Assembly (NCBI GenBank): GCA_903917565.1
Contig: CAIXBB010000001.1
Coordinates: 248,001 to 312,000, forward strand
DNA: 64,000 nt
From: an uncultured cyanobacterium
Lineage (GTDB): Bacteria; Cyanobacteriota; Cyanobacteriia; PCC-6307; Cyanobiaceae
Direction: 5' to 3'
In this document: in pieces, positions 27,495-37,955 of the stretch
Layout: each line of letters begins with the position of its first letter
How positions within the stretch are numbered: the stretch's first letter is position 1
The notes under the pieces: generated by a model
Seen by the model: the letters and a program-made list of their open reading frames with translations, nothing else
The model's database searches: none
What the model was told of the DNA's origin: nothing
Position numbers and translations under genes: made by a program

Positions 27495-29867
27495 TCAGCT
27501 TTCAGGCTTTGCCAGCGGCAGCAGGCACTTATCGGAGTCACAACCAGCAGGACCGGCCTCGATCAGTTCACCCCGGTCGTACTTCTGCAAGGCGAGGAAG
27601 AAATCCCCGCACTGGCGACGCTGCTCCACCTCACGGACCATCTGGTGATAGGTGGCCTGATCGATTGGTTCGAAGGGCAATCTGGGGAAGGTGGCGTTGG
27701 CGTCAAACCGGGCAAGAAGAGCCGCAGAGATGTAGCCCTCACCATTCTCTATGGCCTTGTGGATAGCAGCTGCCAAATCAGCGATCTCATGCTCGCGGAA
27801 CTCGACAGTAGCCGAAGTGTTGTGGGTGGTGAAGTGACGTTGCACCTGCATGTAGAAATCGAACTGGGCCAGGGCGGAGAAGTTATTGATCTCCACCTGG
27901 TCGGCGCCGGGCAGGTTGGCCCAGCTGACCTCGGTGGGGATTTCCACCAGCCACTCGGAGCAGCGCGGATCAAACGGATCATTCAGCAGACGTCCCTGGT
28001 CGTCCTTGTCTGACTGGGACGGCACGATCGCATAGCCATAGTCCATGCAGGCCAGGGCCACCGGATCGTTCTTGCGGAAGGTGATGCGACGAATGAATCG
28101 CTGGGCCTTGGGCGGATGCCAGCCGGGGCTGGCTCCGGTGAGCAGACTCTTGGTGCCCGCCGGTTGGACGGTGGTGCACCGGTTGGGACGGCGCATGCCG
28201 TGGCGATCGCAGTAGTCCCACACCGCGTCATGGACACTCTGCTTCCAGCGCCGCAGGTAAGCGGCTTCCTCGGAACGGAACGCCCGACCTTCCTCACTGT
28301 CGGGACGGCCGGCTTCCCACCACTTCAGCCAGGGGGTGCCGAAGGCATGCACGAAAAAATCGAACAGGCCCGTGAAGCTGACACCCACGATCGGATCCCA
28401 GGCGCGGCTCTGGCGGTAACGCTCAACTTCGAATCGGTGGTTCAACAGGCAGGCCACCGCTAAGCCACCGGCTTTGAAGGCGTCCGCCTGGGCCTGGTGG
28501 TCGTGGGGATCGATCCGGTTGAGATGGATCTCCGCCAGGTTGCAGTGGAAATCAGCACCGAGGATCTCACCGCAGGGGTTGAGCCCGTAGCGGCCGAGAC
28601 GGTGCTCGAGCTCGGCAGCGGTGATCTCCGGATGGTGCAGTTGCAACCAGCGTCCGGCCTCCTGCTTCCCTTGGTCACAGTAGATGCCGATGAATTCGGT
28701 GCGCAGCTGGGGGGTCGTGAGCAGGTCGGCATTGGAGCGGGCAATCGCCTCCGGGGCGAACTGGATGGCTCCTTCACCCGATTGGAACTGCTTGTTGACC
28801 GCTTCCAGCACCACCTCACGGCTGGGGCGGCCATGAAACACCCGCGTGTGGTTGGCCATCCGCAGGGCATCACGCTCGGGATCGATGCGCCAGTTGCCCT
28901 GGGCGTCCTGTTGCCAAAGGTTCTCCTTGGCACCAAGGGCGGAATCATCCTCAGCGCAGAACTGGCGCATGCCGGCGCTGCGACGAATGTTGCCGGCCAC
29001 GATCGTCACCGCCGCCTCATCGATCAGCAGGCAACACTCCACTGAGGTGAGCTGACGGCCTCTGGCCTTGTTGAGGATCTGGGAGACGCGGCCGTAGAGA
29101 TCCCTCAGCTTCACGGGGTTGGCCATGCCGCCGAAGCCCTTGAGGGTTTCTCCTACCGGCCGCACGTCGGAGAGATCCACCGAAACGTGGATGGGGCCAT
29201 CGAAACGCTCATCGCTGCAGAGGTTGAGCAGCAGCCGGTAGCTCTCCACCCAGCCGGCTCGGGTGTCACCCACGCGCACGGTGACATGCTGGCCCTCGAT
29301 TCGGTGGGTGGTCTGCTGCTGGCGAGAGCCGATCGGGGTCACACCGATATCTGTGACATCGTCGATGACGAGGGTGTTACGCACCTTCGGCAGCCGGCTG
29401 ATCAGATGGGGTTCGATGATGGCGCCGGTCCCGCAGCCCATCATCGCCAGATCCATCATCAGGGCGAAGGCCTCCCAGTCCACCAGGTTGGTGGAGGTGC
29501 AGTTGTAGGCACCGGAGAAATTCTCGGGTTGCTCGATCCAGGCAGTACCGCCGATCCAGAGCCAGCGGCCGGAGGGGAGCGCCATCTGATAGCGCTGCAT
29601 ACGCCGGATCAACTCCACCTCGTCCGCCTCGAGGGAGCCGAGGACCCGCAGGCCTTCAAGGTTGCGCTCGGCCACCTCGTGCCAGCTCTCCCTTCCGCCG
29701 CTTGGGGTCTTGCGGCTGTAGGTGCGATAGAAGACCGGATAGGCCGCTGGGGCGGTCACCGGGAAATCCGCCGCTGGCGTGATCGTGTCGTCGCTTCCAG
29801 AAGGCGTCGCCGCCGTGTCGGGGGAGGTGGTGGGAGGCGAGGCTGGACGGGCGGCAGACAGGGTCAC
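27495..29867 (-). CDS. nrdJ: Adenosylcobalamin-dependent ribonucleotide reductase, class II monomeric
   Basis: The protein reduces ribonucleotides to deoxyribonucleotides using coenzyme B12. From GTG 29867 it has about 790 residues. Hallmarks are NCTSTN with the first redox cysteine, GLNPCGEIL with the radical-site Cys and Glu, and a C-terminal CDSDKC pair for re-reduction. The architecture resembles the monomeric Lactobacillus-type triphosphate reductase found in marine cyanobacteria. The upstream in-frame extension (to 29951) is Pro/Thr-rich and less likely translated. I see no obvious cobalamin riboswitch before the start. Confidence 0.95.
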   Translation of the reverse strand: MTLSAARPASPPTTSPDTAATPSGSDDTITPAADFPVTAPAAYPVFYRTYSRKTPSGGRESWHEVAERNLEGLRVLGSLEADEVELIRRMQRYQMALPSGRWLWIGGTAWIEQPENFSGAYNCTSTNLVDWEAFALMMDLAMMGCGTGAIIEPHLISRLPKVRNTLVIDDVTDIGVTPIGSRQQQTTHRIEGQHVTVRVGDTRAGWVESYRLLLNLCSDERFDGPIHVSVDLSDVRPVGETLKGFGGMANPVKLRDLYGRVSQILNKARGRQLTSVECCLLIDEAAVTIVAGNIRRSAGMRQFCAEDDSALGAKENLWQQDAQGNWRIDPERDALRMANHTRVFHGRPSREVVLEAVNKQFQSGEGAIQFAPEAIARSNADLLTTPQLRTEFIGIYCDQGKQEAGRWLQLHHPEITAAELEHRLGRYGLNPCGEILGADFHCNLAEIHLNRIDPHDHQAQADAFKAGGLAVACLLNHRFEVERYRQSRAWDPIVGVSFTGLFDFFVHAFGTPWLKWWEAGRPDSEEGRAFRSEEAAYLRRWKQSVHDAVWDYCDRHGMRRPNRCTTVQPAGTKSLLTGASPGWHPPKAQRFIRRITFRKNDPVALACMDYGYAIVPSQSDKDDQGRLLNDPFDPRCSEWLVEIPTEVSWANLPGADQVEINNFSALAQFDFYMQVQRHFTTHNTSATVEFREHEIADLAAAIHKAIENGEGYISAALLARFDANATFPRLPFEPIDQATYHQMVREVEQRRQCGDFFLALQKYDRGELIEAGPAGCDSDKCLLPLAKPES

Positions 29868-30013
29868 GGGGGGTACGGCCGGTGCGTGCTGGGCACCATA
29901 ACGCCACCCGTAGGGTCTGCAACGCCACAGTCCCACCAGCCACGGTGCCAACGGCGCCAGACGGTCCCGCTCGACCTGATGACATCGGAGCGGTGGGAAG
30001 GGATGCTGGAGAG

Positions 30014-30691
30014 ATGGATCGAATCTGCGAACCGGAGCTGATGGAGGACGTCCTCCAGGCTGAGGCCTATGCAGCGGCGGATTTCTCCTGCAGCGACCGG
30101 GATGTGCTGAGCCGGATCGAAGCCCTGCTCGGCACCCAGGGCGACGGTGACGGCGAAGAACTCAGCTTCGTGGACCTGGGCTGCGGACCAGGCAACATCA
30201 CCCTGCTTCTGGCCCGGCGATGGCCTGAGGCCCGGGTGCTCGGCATCGACGGCGCCGCAGCGATGCTGGCCATCGCTGAGCGTCGGCGAGGGGCCGATCC
30301 GACCGGCCACCCTCACCTTTGCTTCCGTCAGCTGGTCCTGCCCAGCGAGCAACTGGCGGAGCCCTGCAGCGCCGTCGTCAGCAACAGCCTGCTTCACCAT
30401 CTCCATGACCCCGGGGTGTTCTGGGACAGCGTGAGGCGGCTGGTGGGACCAGGCAGCTGCATCCATGTGAGGGATCTGCGGCGGCCGGAGAGCGACTCCG
30501 AGCTCGAGGCGCTGGTGCTCCGCCACGCCGCATCGGCGCCGGAGCTGCTGCGGCGGGACTATGCCCATTCCCTTCGCGCGGCCTTCACCCGCACCGAGGT
30601 CATGGCGCAACTGGAGAGCGCAGGACTGCAGGAGTTGCACATTCTGGAACTGGATGATCGTTACCTGGAGATCCAGGGCCGGCTGGGCTGA
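30014..30691 (+). CDS. Class I SAM-dependent methyltransferase
   Basis: From ATG 30014, preceded by GGAGAG, the protein has 225 residues. The SAM-binding motif I is [18 protein letters not shown]. It is followed by [15 protein letters not shown] and [13 protein letters not shown], the motif IV region of small-molecule methyltransferases. The substrate is unknown. It is divergent from nrdJ across about 150 bases and precedes the cyclic-nucleotide-binding gene by 200 bases. Its GC-rich codon use resembles the general genome more than the less GC-rich genes on either side. Confidence 0.8.
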   Translation: MDRICEPELMEDVLQAEAYAAADFSCSDRDVLSRIEALLGTQGDGDGEELSFVDLGCGPGNITLLLARRWPEARVLGIDGAAAMLAIAERRRGADPTGHPHLCFRQLVLPSEQLAEPCSAVVSNSLLHHLHDPGVFWDSVRRLVGPGSCIHVRDLRRPESDSELEALVLRHAASAPELLRRDYAHSLRAAFTRTEVMAQLESAGLQELHILELDDRYLEIQGRLG

Positions 30692-30891
30692 AGTCCCCTG
30701 GAGTGATCCCAGCAACTCCCCCCGGGCATCGTCTGAGAGGCGAGTGGCTGATCTGGGTTGGCCGGAGCCTGATGGATCGCCACGGCGGCGATGCAAACAG
30801 GCCCTCAATCAACGTACGATTCAATGCAAGCAATGATGCGGATAGGCCGAAGCAACGCCATGAGACTCAGCTCCTCTCCAGCGCCAACGCC

Positions 30892-31680
30892 ATGACCATG
30901 GACCCCCTTGAGCAAGGTTTGCCCATGGATCAGCTGAATCCCGTGATGCCCAGGCTGACGTCCTTGAGCGGTACAGCCGCGAAGCTGTCATCGGAATTGG
31001 CAGACTTGTTTCGATCCAGCGCGAACGAGAGCAAGGGAGTGGTCGTGATCAAAAGGAATCAATTGTTGTTTCGTGAAGGTGATCCCACTGATTCCTTGTA
31101 TCTGCTTGAATCTGGGCGCATCCGGGTGTTCATCCAGAATGCAAGTGGTCAGGAAATCACCATTGCCAGCCTGGAGGCTGGCAGCATCATTGGTGAGATG
31201 ACCCTGTTTGGAGAAATGACTCGGTCAGCCTCCTGTTCAGCGGAGAGCGAAGAGGCATCGTTACTCAGCTTTTCAAATGCCATCGCCATCAATCTGTTGG
31301 ATCGCAATCTGAAATTGCGAGATTCATTATTCAGTGCCCTGATCCAGCGATCACGCAGCATGCTCGCCTACATTGATGAATTCAGCAATCTGACCCAGAT
31401 GGTGGCGTCTGGAAGCTACGGGGATGTGCAGCGATACATCAACGAAACCGCTGATGGCGGTGACAACACCATCAAAGCCGCTCGGGCCTCCTTCACACAG
31501 ATGTTCGAGAGAGTCAAGCAGCGCGAAGATGAACTTCAGCAGAGAATCCGAACACTCAGCATTGAAATCGACCACGCCCGTGCACAGCTGGAGGTTGAGG
31601 AGATCTCTAATGCCGAGGGCTTTCTGGACCTGCTTGACAAGGCCCAGTCCATTCGTTCCCGAAGCCGGGAGGGCCTTTGA
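30892..31680 (+). CDS. Cyclic-nucleotide-binding protein with HAMP-like and coiled-coil tail
   Basis: The 262-residue protein has a cNMP-binding domain (about 45-150) but no helix-turn-helix, so it is not a Crp-type regulator. The phosphate-binding cassette is IIGEMTLFGEMTRSAS, keeping the ribose-contacting Glu (102) and the phosphate-contacting Arg (111). Residues 165-215 resemble a HAMP helix pair (ASFTQMFERVKQREDEL). The C-terminus IDHARAQLEVEEIS...GFLDLLDKAQ matches a motif often seen in cyanobacterial signalling proteins (R-x3-V-x-E-I...F-x-x-L). Several ATGs are possible; 30892 is the first plausible one. It converges on the membrane-protein/ParA pair. Confidence 0.75.
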   Translation: MTMDPLEQGLPMDQLNPVMPRLTSLSGTAAKLSSELADLFRSSANESKGVVVIKRNQLLFREGDPTDSLYLLESGRIRVFIQNASGQEITIASLEAGSIIGEMTLFGEMTRSASCSAESEEASLLSFSNAIAINLLDRNLKLRDSLFSALIQRSRSMLAYIDEFSNLTQMVASGSYGDVQRYINETADGGDNTIKAARASFTQMFERVKQREDELQQRIRTLSIEIDHARAQLEVEEISNAEGFLDLLDKAQSIRSRSREGL

Positions 31681-31715
31681 GGGTTTGACCCAATGCAACG
31701 TGATCAGCAGGATTT

Positions 31716-32615
31716 TCAGTGCGGTACCGAACGCAGAGTCAGTGAATTGAGCAAAACAAAAGCAACAGCTCCAATCAGAAACCAGACATAGGAAGAACGA
31801 TCGGGATTGGGAAGTTCCACCAGAAAGACGTTGTAAATGATGATCCCAGCCAGAAGCGAGATGCAAGCCAGCAGATAGGCTTGTGCCAGGGTTTCGCTGA
31901 GGGCAAGCCCGAGAGCCGCCGTCAGTGAGATCGCCAACGGGATGGGAACATATTGACTGTAATGCTTGACACTTTCATCATTGAGGCTTAAAAGTTCAAA
32001 GCAGAGATGCAATGAAAAGGTGACCAGATAGAGAAAGACTCCCATGCCTGGGGCGAGATGGCTGACCTGGTAGGGCAGGGTCAGCAAGATGAGAGACGAA
32101 TAGGCCATGAAGACATAGCCGGAAATTCTGAAGGAGAGATGCTTCTCGTGGGATTTTGAATGCACGAAAGCCCATTCCTCCATGCTTCGCGTCCGCTCTT
32201 GGGCAAGATGTCTACAGTAATGCTGCAGCCCTTTGAAAATCAGCAGCCCGAGCAGGGCCAGGGAGTAGGTGTTGAAAAAAGGGACCCTGATCTCGCTGTT
32301 GAAAAGCTGCATTTCGGGGATCAACAGAATGAAGACATAGGATGCCGCCATGCCGCCAGCAAAGGACCGGATCCCGTAGGGCCAGGAGAGGTGCTTTGGC
32401 AAAGAGCTTTCCTTGCTGCGATTGATAAATCGATTGATCGCCGGTGCGCAAAATCCAAAAACCAGCAGCAAGACATAGAGGATGATCAGACTCAGCGCCG
32501 TAGCTGGAGGCAACGACTCCAATGAGGAAGCTTTCCCCGGTGGTGCCAGCACAGAGGCTGTTGCCAGGGAACCAAGTGCGCCGCGCATGGCTCCGACGGT
32601 CAGGAGAAGACTCAT
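31716..32615 (-). CDS. Multi-span membrane protein of unknown function
   Basis: The 299-residue protein has about eight hydrophobic segments. SFAGGMAASYVFILLIPEM and FSLHLCFELL recall ZIP-type metal transporters weakly, but the usual histidine-rich loop and the HS-x-x-EG motif are absent. Charged residues cluster in one loop (HLAQERTRSMEEW). Its ATG overlaps the stop of the ParA-like gene by four bases, so the two proteins are probably made together. I do not assign a function. Codon composition is less GC-rich than the flanking genes. Confidence 0.6.
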   Translation of the reverse strand: MSLLLTVGAMRGALGSLATASVLAPPGKASSLESLPPATALSLIILYVLLLVFGFCAPAINRFINRSKESSLPKHLSWPYGIRSFAGGMAASYVFILLIPEMQLFNSEIRVPFFNTYSLALLGLLIFKGLQHYCRHLAQERTRSMEEWAFVHSKSHEKHLSFRISGYVFMAYSSLILLTLPYQVSHLAPGMGVFLYLVTFSLHLCFELLSLNDESVKHYSQYVPIPLAISLTAALGLALSETLAQAYLLACISLLAGIIIYNVFLVELPNPDRSSYVWFLIGAVAFVLLNSLTLRSVPH

Positions 32616-33397
32616 GATTCCGGGTTTTCAGCCTTGATGTCCAACAAATCCAGGATCGCGGCAGAGATCGTGTGAAGACCCCGGGCGAGTGGATGGTCGG
32701 GTTCCTGTAGGCAGAACAAACCCGTTCCCCCGTAGCGAATGATGTCATCGGACTGGGGCAGGATACCGAGGCACTTTTCACCGTAGGTCCCTTCGATCGT
32801 GGTCTTCAGTTGAGGCCAGTCCGAAGACGTCAGGGCCTTGTTCACCAGCAGGCTGATGGAGGGCACCCCAAGCTTTCTGGCCACATCAACGGCGACCGCT
32901 GTGCCTTGGTAGTCCTGCCGATCCGGCCGTAGGACCATCACCAATAGATCAGAAACCGTGATGGAGTAAAGTGTCGGTTCATTGAGGCCGGGATGGGTGT
33001 CGATCAGCAGAAGATCGAGTCCTGCCGACTTGATGAAATCCCTGAAGACATCGACCATGGCTTCCATGGAGTAGGATTCTTTCACAATCTGGGCGATGTC
33101 GCCTGGCTTAGGGCTTCCGGGGAGTAATAGAATAGCTCCTTGATCCTGCATTCCATCCGGAGTCACATCAAGAACAGCCTCATCTAAGGGGTACCGCTTT
33201 TGAAGCACTCCATTGACGGTTTTCAGTGGCTGATCCTGTCCAAAAAGAATGTGAATTCCTGGAGAGGGTAGATCGGTATCTACAATCCCCACACGCAAAC
33301 CGACACGAGCGAACGCAGTGGCGATGTTGGCTGTGACATTCGATTTTCCCGTTCCGCCTCGATAGCTGTGCGTGGCGATGATCCGAGGCTGCGGCAT
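32612..33397 (-). CDS. ParA/MinD-like ATPase
   Basis: The 261-residue P-loop ATPase has THSYRGGTGKSNVTANIAT at its N-terminus. This is a deviant Walker A box in which the signature lysine of KGGxGKT is replaced by Arg (13). Other motifs are VGIVDTDLPSPGIH (switch I) and LLLIDTHPGLNEPT (switch II). There is no ParB, partition site or C-terminal MinD amphipathic helix that I can see. Coupling to a membrane-protein gene suggests a role in positioning or gating a membrane complex rather than DNA partition. That is inference. Confidence 0.8.
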   Translation of the reverse strand: MPQPRIIATHSYRGGTGKSNVTANIATAFARVGLRVGIVDTDLPSPGIHILFGQDQPLKTVNGVLQKRYPLDEAVLDVTPDGMQDQGAILLLPGSPKPGDIAQIVKESYSMEAMVDVFRDFIKSAGLDLLLIDTHPGLNEPTLYSITVSDLLVMVLRPDRQDYQGTAVAVDVARKLGVPSISLLVNKALTSSDWPQLKTTIEGTYGEKCLGILPQSDDIIRYGGTGLFCLQEPDHPLARGLHTISAAILDLLDIKAENPES

Positions 33398-33545
33398 CTG
33401 AATCTCTGTTCTCCGGCCGCCGATGGTTCCGAGCGAGCCTGACCATGCAATCAGGTTCTCCCGCGAGCGTCAACGGCCCCGCCGGGTCCTCGCCTCGTTG
33501 CCCTCGGCCTTTGTTCCTGGCCAGCCAGCCTGGCAGGCTGGGCCC

Positions 33546-35198
33546 ATGATCTCCCGTCCTCCCTCCGCCCCTGCTCCTGATTTCGACGCCGCGGCACTGG
33601 CGGCGGCGGTGAGCCGGCGCCGTAATTTCGCGATCATTTCCCACCCCGATGCGGGTAAGACCACCCTCACCGAGAAGTTGCTGCTCTACGGGGGGGCCAT
33701 CCAGCAGGCCGGGGCTGTGAAGGCCAAAGGGGAGCAGCGCAAGGTGACCTCCGACTGGATGGAGCTGGAGAAGCAGCGCGGCATCTCGATCACCTCCACC
33801 GTGCTCCAGTTTGATTACGCCGGCAGCACGATCAACCTGCTCGACACCCCCGGTCACCAGGACTTCTCGGAGGACACCTACCGGACCCTGGCCGCCGCAG
33901 ACAACGCCGTGATGCTGGTGGATGCGGCCAAGGGTCTGGAACCGCAGACCCGCAAGCTGTTTGAGGTCTGCCGGATGCGGCGGATCCCGATCTTCACCTT
34001 CATCAACAAAATGGACCGACCGGGGCGTGAGCCCCTGGAACTGATCGATGAGATCGAGCAGGAGCTGGGGCTGGCCTGCTGGCCCGTGAACTGGCCGATC
34101 GGCAGCGGCGATCGCTTTCGTGGGGTGATCGACAGACGCTCCCAGGATCTGCTGCTGTTCGAGCGGGCCGAACGGGGCCGACAGAGCCTGGAGCGGCGCC
34201 TGGCCCCCGGCGATCCAGACCGTCAGAAGCAGGTGGAGGCGGAACTGCTGGAGCTGGCCCTGGAGGAACTGGAGCTGGTGGAGGGGGCCGGAGCGGAACT
34301 GGATCTGGAGCGGGTGCACGCCGGTGAGCTGAGCCCGGTGTTCTTCGGCTCGGCGATGACCAACTTCGGTGTCCGCCCCTTCCTCGATGCCTTCCTGGAG
34401 CTGGCCCAGCCCCCGGTGGCCCGGGAGAGCGACCAGGGGCCGGTGGATCCGCTGAGGCCGGAGTTCAGCGGCTTCGTCTTCAAGCTGCAGGCCAACATGG
34501 ACCCCCGCCACCGGGATCGGGTGGCCTTCGTGCGGGTCTGCAGCGGCCGCTTCGAGAAGGACATGAACGTGCGCCATGCCCGCAGCGGGCGCACGATCCG
34601 CCTCTCGCGTCCCCAGAAGCTGTTCGGCCAGGACCGGGAGGTGGTGGAAGATGCCTACCCCGGCGATGTGATCGGCCTCAACAACCCCGGCATGTTCGCC
34701 ATCGGCGACACCCTCTACACCGGTTCCAGGGTGGAATACGAGGGCATTCCCTGCTTCAGCCCTGAGCTCTTCGCCTGGCTGCGCAATCCCAATCCCTCGG
34801 CGTTCAAGAGTTTCCGCAAGGGGGTGAACGAGTTGCGCGAGGAGGGGGCCGTTCAGGTGCTCTACGACACCGACCCGAGCAAGCGGGATCCGATCCTGGC
34901 GGCGGTGGGGCAGCTTCAGCTCGAGGTGGTGCAGTACCGGCTTGAGAACGAGTACGGCGTCACCAGCCGGCTCGAACCACTCGAATTCAGCGTCGCCCGC
35001 TGGGTGAGCGGAGGCTGGCCGGCCCTCGAGAGCGTTGGCCGCCTGTTCAACTGCAAGACGGTCCGCGACGCCTGGGACCGGCCGGTGCTGCTGTTCCGCA
35101 ACGACTGGAATCTGCACCAGTTGCAAGAGGATCATCCCGAGCTGGAGCTGCATGGGGTGGCGCCGGTGGTGAGCGGCGTTGAACCCATCGCGCTCTGA
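33546..35198 (+). CDS. prfC: Peptide chain release factor 3
   Basis: RF3 is a translational GTPase that removes RF1/RF2 from the ribosome after termination. The 550-residue protein has G1 HPDAGKTT, the switch II motif DTPGHQDF and G4 NKMD. The insert and C-terminal domains include [18 protein letters not shown] and [19 protein letters not shown], which separate RF3 from EF-G. I chose ATG 33546 (MISRPPSAP) because the upstream extension is poorly protein-like. It is divergent from the ParA-like gene. Confidence 0.95.
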   Translation: MISRPPSAPAPDFDAAALAAAVSRRRNFAIISHPDAGKTTLTEKLLLYGGAIQQAGAVKAKGEQRKVTSDWMELEKQRGISITSTVLQFDYAGSTINLLDTPGHQDFSEDTYRTLAAADNAVMLVDAAKGLEPQTRKLFEVCRMRRIPIFTFINKMDRPGREPLELIDEIEQELGLACWPVNWPIGSGDRFRGVIDRRSQDLLLFERAERGRQSLERRLAPGDPDRQKQVEAELLELALEELELVEGAGAELDLERVHAGELSPVFFGSAMTNFGVRPFLDAFLELAQPPVARESDQGPVDPLRPEFSGFVFKLQANMDPRHRDRVAFVRVCSGRFEKDMNVRHARSGRTIRLSRPQKLFGQDREVVEDAYPGDVIGLNNPGMFAIGDTLYTGSRVEYEGIPCFSPELFAWLRNPNPSAFKSFRKGVNELREEGAVQVLYDTDPSKRDPILAAVGQLQLEVVQYRLENEYGVTSRLEPLEFSVARWVSGGWPALESVGRLFNCKTVRDAWDRPVLLFRNDWNLHQLQEDHPELELHGVAPVVSGVEPIAL

Positions 35199-35268
35199 GC
35201 CCCAGCGGCCCGCCCGCCCCGCCAGGGGAGGAAACCCTCCCTCACGCCAAGCGGTTGAAGGGTGCAGA

Positions 35269-35550
35269 ATGAAGCAACAATTCTTCACGCCGCAACGGTC
35301 GGTCACTGCGATGCCTCGATCCGTGACGCAAACCCCGCTCTGGCTGGTGCGTCCCCGTAGTGATGGGGGCTGTGATTATGTCAGTTTCCAGCCCTCCCAA
35401 GGGGCCGTGGAGATGCGCGAAGGCAGCCACCTGCCTCCCCAGATGCCCCTGCTCAAGCGGCGCCGTTCCCTGGCGATCGAAGAAGCCGAGGCCTGCCGTC
35501 GCCGACTGCAACAGGAAGCGGGATATCACCGCAGTGAACCGCTTTTTTAG
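35269..35550 (+). CDS. DUF1651-like small protein
   Basis: The 93-residue protein is basic at its C-terminus (LLKRRRSLAIEEAEACRRRL). It resembles the picocyanobacterial DUF1651 family in the spacing of W-L near the start, an R-x-x-L/A-x-x-A helix and a closing GY/GW-x-x-x-P motif. The function is unknown. The start may be 35269 or the in-frame ATG at 35311. It lies between prfC and the CPP1-like gene on the same strand. Confidence 0.5.
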   Translation: MKQQFFTPQRSVTAMPRSVTQTPLWLVRPRSDGGCDYVSFQPSQGAVEMREGSHLPPQMPLLKRRRSLAIEEAEACRRRLQQEAGYHRSEPLF

Positions 35551-35574
35551 TCTCTTCTCGATACGCTCGGTGGC

Positions 35575-36261
35575 ATGAACCAAGGATCCGCCCAGCCCCA
35601 GCCGGCCCCTGACGCCTCCGATCCCTACGAGCGGCTCGGTGTAGCGCCCGATGCCTCCTTCGACACCGTCCAGGAGGCCAAGCTTTCGCGTTTGGCAGAG
35701 GCCGGTGACGATCCCCTGGTTCGATCCCGCATCGAGTCCGCCTATGACGCGGTGCTGATGGATCGGCTGAAGGAACGCCAGCAGGGCCGGGTCAGCAGCG
35801 CCGCCCGTTCCGCCTCCCAGAGAGAGCAGGCCTCACCGCCACCGAGCCGTCCCGCCCTTTCCGCTCTTCCGAGCCTTCCCCAGCTCCCCCCTTCCCGCCT
35901 TCCCCGTCCCAGCTTCTCCCTGCCCAAGCTGCAGCTGGCCACCGGTCGGGATCTCTGGTTCCCGCTGGCGGCCGATGGCCTGCTGCTGGTCTTGCTCTTG
36001 CTGATGCCCGGGGCCACCCCCGAGCTGCTGACGGCACTGGCCACCGGGGTCACCCTGCTCAATCTGCAGCGACGCCATGGGCGTTTCCTGGCGGCGGTGG
36101 GCTGGTCCTTCGCCCTCCTCTGCCTGGGACTGGTTCTGGGCGGTCTGCTGGCGGGTGGGCTCGGTGCCTCCCTGGGTCAGTCCCTGCCGTTGTCCATCCT
36201 GCAGCTGCAGAGCATCCCGGCCATCCTGCTGCTGTTGATCGGCGCCCTGCTCATCGCCTGA
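35575..36261 (+). CDS. CPP1-like family protein (DUF3353, J-like domain with membrane spans)
   Basis: The 228-residue protein has an N-terminal J-domain-like segment DPYERLGVAPDASFDTVQEA without the HPD motif of DnaJ. A Pro/Ser-rich linker (about 75-120) follows, then three or four membrane spans. This matches CPP1-like proteins. In plants CPP1 is a chaperone-like protein that stabilises light-dependent protochlorophyllide reductase, and the cyanobacterial role is not settled. It converges on hslO. Confidence 0.82.
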   Translation: MNQGSAQPQPAPDASDPYERLGVAPDASFDTVQEAKLSRLAEAGDDPLVRSRIESAYDAVLMDRLKERQQGRVSSAARSASQREQASPPPSRPALSALPSLPQLPPSRLPRPSFSLPKLQLATGRDLWFPLAADGLLLVLLLLMPGATPELLTALATGVTLLNLQRRHGRFLAAVGWSFALLCLGLVLGGLLAGGLGASLGQSLPLSILQLQSIPAILLLLIGALLIA

Positions 36262-36280
36262 ACCCCGGCCAGGTCGGCGC

Positions 36281-37198
36281 TCAGAGCACAGGGGCCAGCT
36301 CATCGATCAGCTGCTGCAACTCGGGGGCCTCCACCCTGTAGACCTCATTGCAGAAATGGCAGGTCAGTTCCGCCTGGCCGTCCTCGCTGAGCATGGCGGT
36401 GAGTTCATCGCGACCCAGCAGCTTGAGGGCGCTGACGCTGCGGTAGCGGCTGCAGGGGCAGTGGAACTGTACGGTCTGCTCGGTGGAGTCCGCCCCGAGG
36501 GGCTGGGGGTCGAGGTCCGGAAAAATGTCCTCGAACAGGGCATGGAGCTGGTCGGCATTGGCGGCGAGCCGCTCGCTGAATCCGGTGATTTCCCGGCAGC
36601 GCTCCTCCAGCAGCGCCACAAGGGCCGGTTCCCGCGCCGCCTTCGGCAGCACCTGCACCAACACCCCCCCGGCGCAGCGCACGCCGGTGCTGTCGATCGT
36701 CTCACCCACGAACAGGGCCGAGGGGGTCTGCTCCGAGTGGAGCAGGTAGGAGGCCACGTCCTCCCCGATCCCGCCGCTCACCAGCTCCACGGTGCTGCTG
36801 AAGGGTTCCCCCTGGCCCCGGTCCCGCACCACGTGCAGGTAGCCGGTCCCGGTGGCGCGGCGGAAGTCGAACTGATGGCCGCCGGTCGCGTCCGTCAGCA
36901 GATCCAGTTCCAGCTCGGGCCGGCCCACGTATCCCCGTACGGTGCCATCACGGCCCGCGTCCACCATCAGGCCCCGCAGGGGGCCATCCGATTGAATGCG
37001 CAGGTTGACCCGTCCATGGGCCACCTTCATCGAACTGGCCAGCAGCAGGGCCGCCGTCATCGCCCGGCCCAACAGGGCCGTCGTGAGGAAGGAGAGCCCG
37101 TGCCGTTGGCTGGCCTGACGGCTGGCGGAGGTGGTGGTGACCGCCACCATCCGGATACCGCCGCCGGCACCGGTGGCCCTCAGCAAGCGATCCCCCAT
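36281..37198 (-). CDS. hslO: Redox-regulated chaperone Hsp33
   Basis: Hsp33 holds unfolded proteins under oxidative stress and is switched on by disulfide formation in a zinc centre. From ATG 37198 the protein has 305 residues. The N-terminal domain includes [17 protein letters not shown], and the zinc-binding tail has CPCSRYR and CHFCNEVY, the expected C-x-C and C-x-x-C pairs. It lies 26 bases downstream of the CbiO-like ATPase stop. Confidence 0.94.
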   Translation of the reverse strand: MGDRLLRATGAGGGIRMVAVTTTSASRQASQRHGLSFLTTALLGRAMTAALLLASSMKVAHGRVNLRIQSDGPLRGLMVDAGRDGTVRGYVGRPELELDLLTDATGGHQFDFRRATGTGYLHVVRDRGQGEPFSSTVELVSGGIGEDVASYLLHSEQTPSALFVGETIDSTGVRCAGGVLVQVLPKAAREPALVALLEERCREITGFSERLAANADQLHALFEDIFPDLDPQPLGADSTEQTVQFHCPCSRYRSVSALKLLGRDELTAMLSEDGQAELTCHFCNEVYRVEAPELQQLIDELAPVL

Positions 37199-37223
37199 CA
37201 AGCCGTCCCCTGCTTTCCAGTCG

Positions 37224-37877
37224 TCATCGTAAGGAGCCGGATCGCGGCGCCTCAAGGGGCCTGAGGGTTCCATGCTCCAGCCGCCAGCCCCGCTCGACCA
37301 CACCCCGGAACAGTTCGGGTTCGTGGGTCACCACCAGCAAGGCCCGTTCCTTGGCGAGGTCACCGATCAGCTGCAGCACCTCCTCCCGCACGGTCCAGTC
37401 GAGGCCGGCGGTGGGCTCATCCAGCAGCAGCACCCTGGCATCCCGCACCAGCTGAACCGCCAGGGCCAGACGGCGCTGCTGGCCGCCACTGAGGCGCTCC
37501 GGCGCCTGCTGCAGGGACAGGCTGCCGAGGCCCACCCGCTCCAGGACGGCCTGGGCCTTCTCGGCGGTGAGGCGACGCTGCCCCAGCTTGAGTTCCTGAC
37601 CCACCGTCAGGCCGAGAAAATGGCGTTCCGGAAATTGGAACACCAGGCCGCACAGCCAGCGGCGCTGACGGCTGCTGAGGGCCTCGCCCTGCCAGAGGAA
37701 GCGACCGGCATCGGCGTCGGCCAGGCCGCAGATCACTTCCAGAAGGGTCGTCTTGCCGCTGCCACTGCGGCCAGCCACCAGGGCCGGGGATCCCACCGCC
37801 AGCTGCAACGAGACGTCCGCCAGCACCGGCGTTGACGCCGTGGCGGGGTGGTAACGCAGACCGATGGCTTCCAGCAT
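37224..37877 (-). CDS. ABC transporter ATP-binding protein (CbiO/EcfA-like)
   Basis: The 217-residue ATPase has Walker [11 protein letters not shown], the Q-loop VFQFPE, signature [13 protein letters not shown], Walker [13 protein letters not shown] and the switch histidine in VVTHEP. The Q-loop FQFPE and the short length resemble ATPases of cobalt/nickel or ECF vitamin transporters. Its membrane partner is not in the window. I chose ATG 37877 ([11 protein letters not shown]) and ignored the long upstream extension. It is divergent from the DUF3531 gene. Confidence 0.88.
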   Translation of the reverse strand: MLEAIGLRYHPATASTPVLADVSLQLAVGSPALVAGRSGSGKTTLLEVICGLADADAGRFLWQGEALSSRQRRWLCGLVFQFPERHFLGLTVGQELKLGQRRLTAEKAQAVLERVGLGSLSLQQAPERLSGGQQRRLALAVQLVRDARVLLLDEPTAGLDWTVREEVLQLIGDLAKERALLVVTHEPELFRGVVERGWRLEHGTLRPLEAPRSGSLR

Positions 37878-37955
37878 GGCTCCAGCATGCCGCCCGGAGC
37901 TGGAGCGCTGGAACGTGTTGGATGGGGGGACACGCGCGCCGTTGCCCACTTCCCC

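Noticed and set aside
29868-30013. Cobalamin riboswitch before nrdJ
   Set aside because: I could not find a B12-box-like sequence or supporting stems in the short divergent region.
33180-35306. 708-codon minus-strand frame opposite prfC
   Set aside because: It is antisense to a fully motif-supported RF3 gene and has His/Gln/Gly-rich shadow composition.
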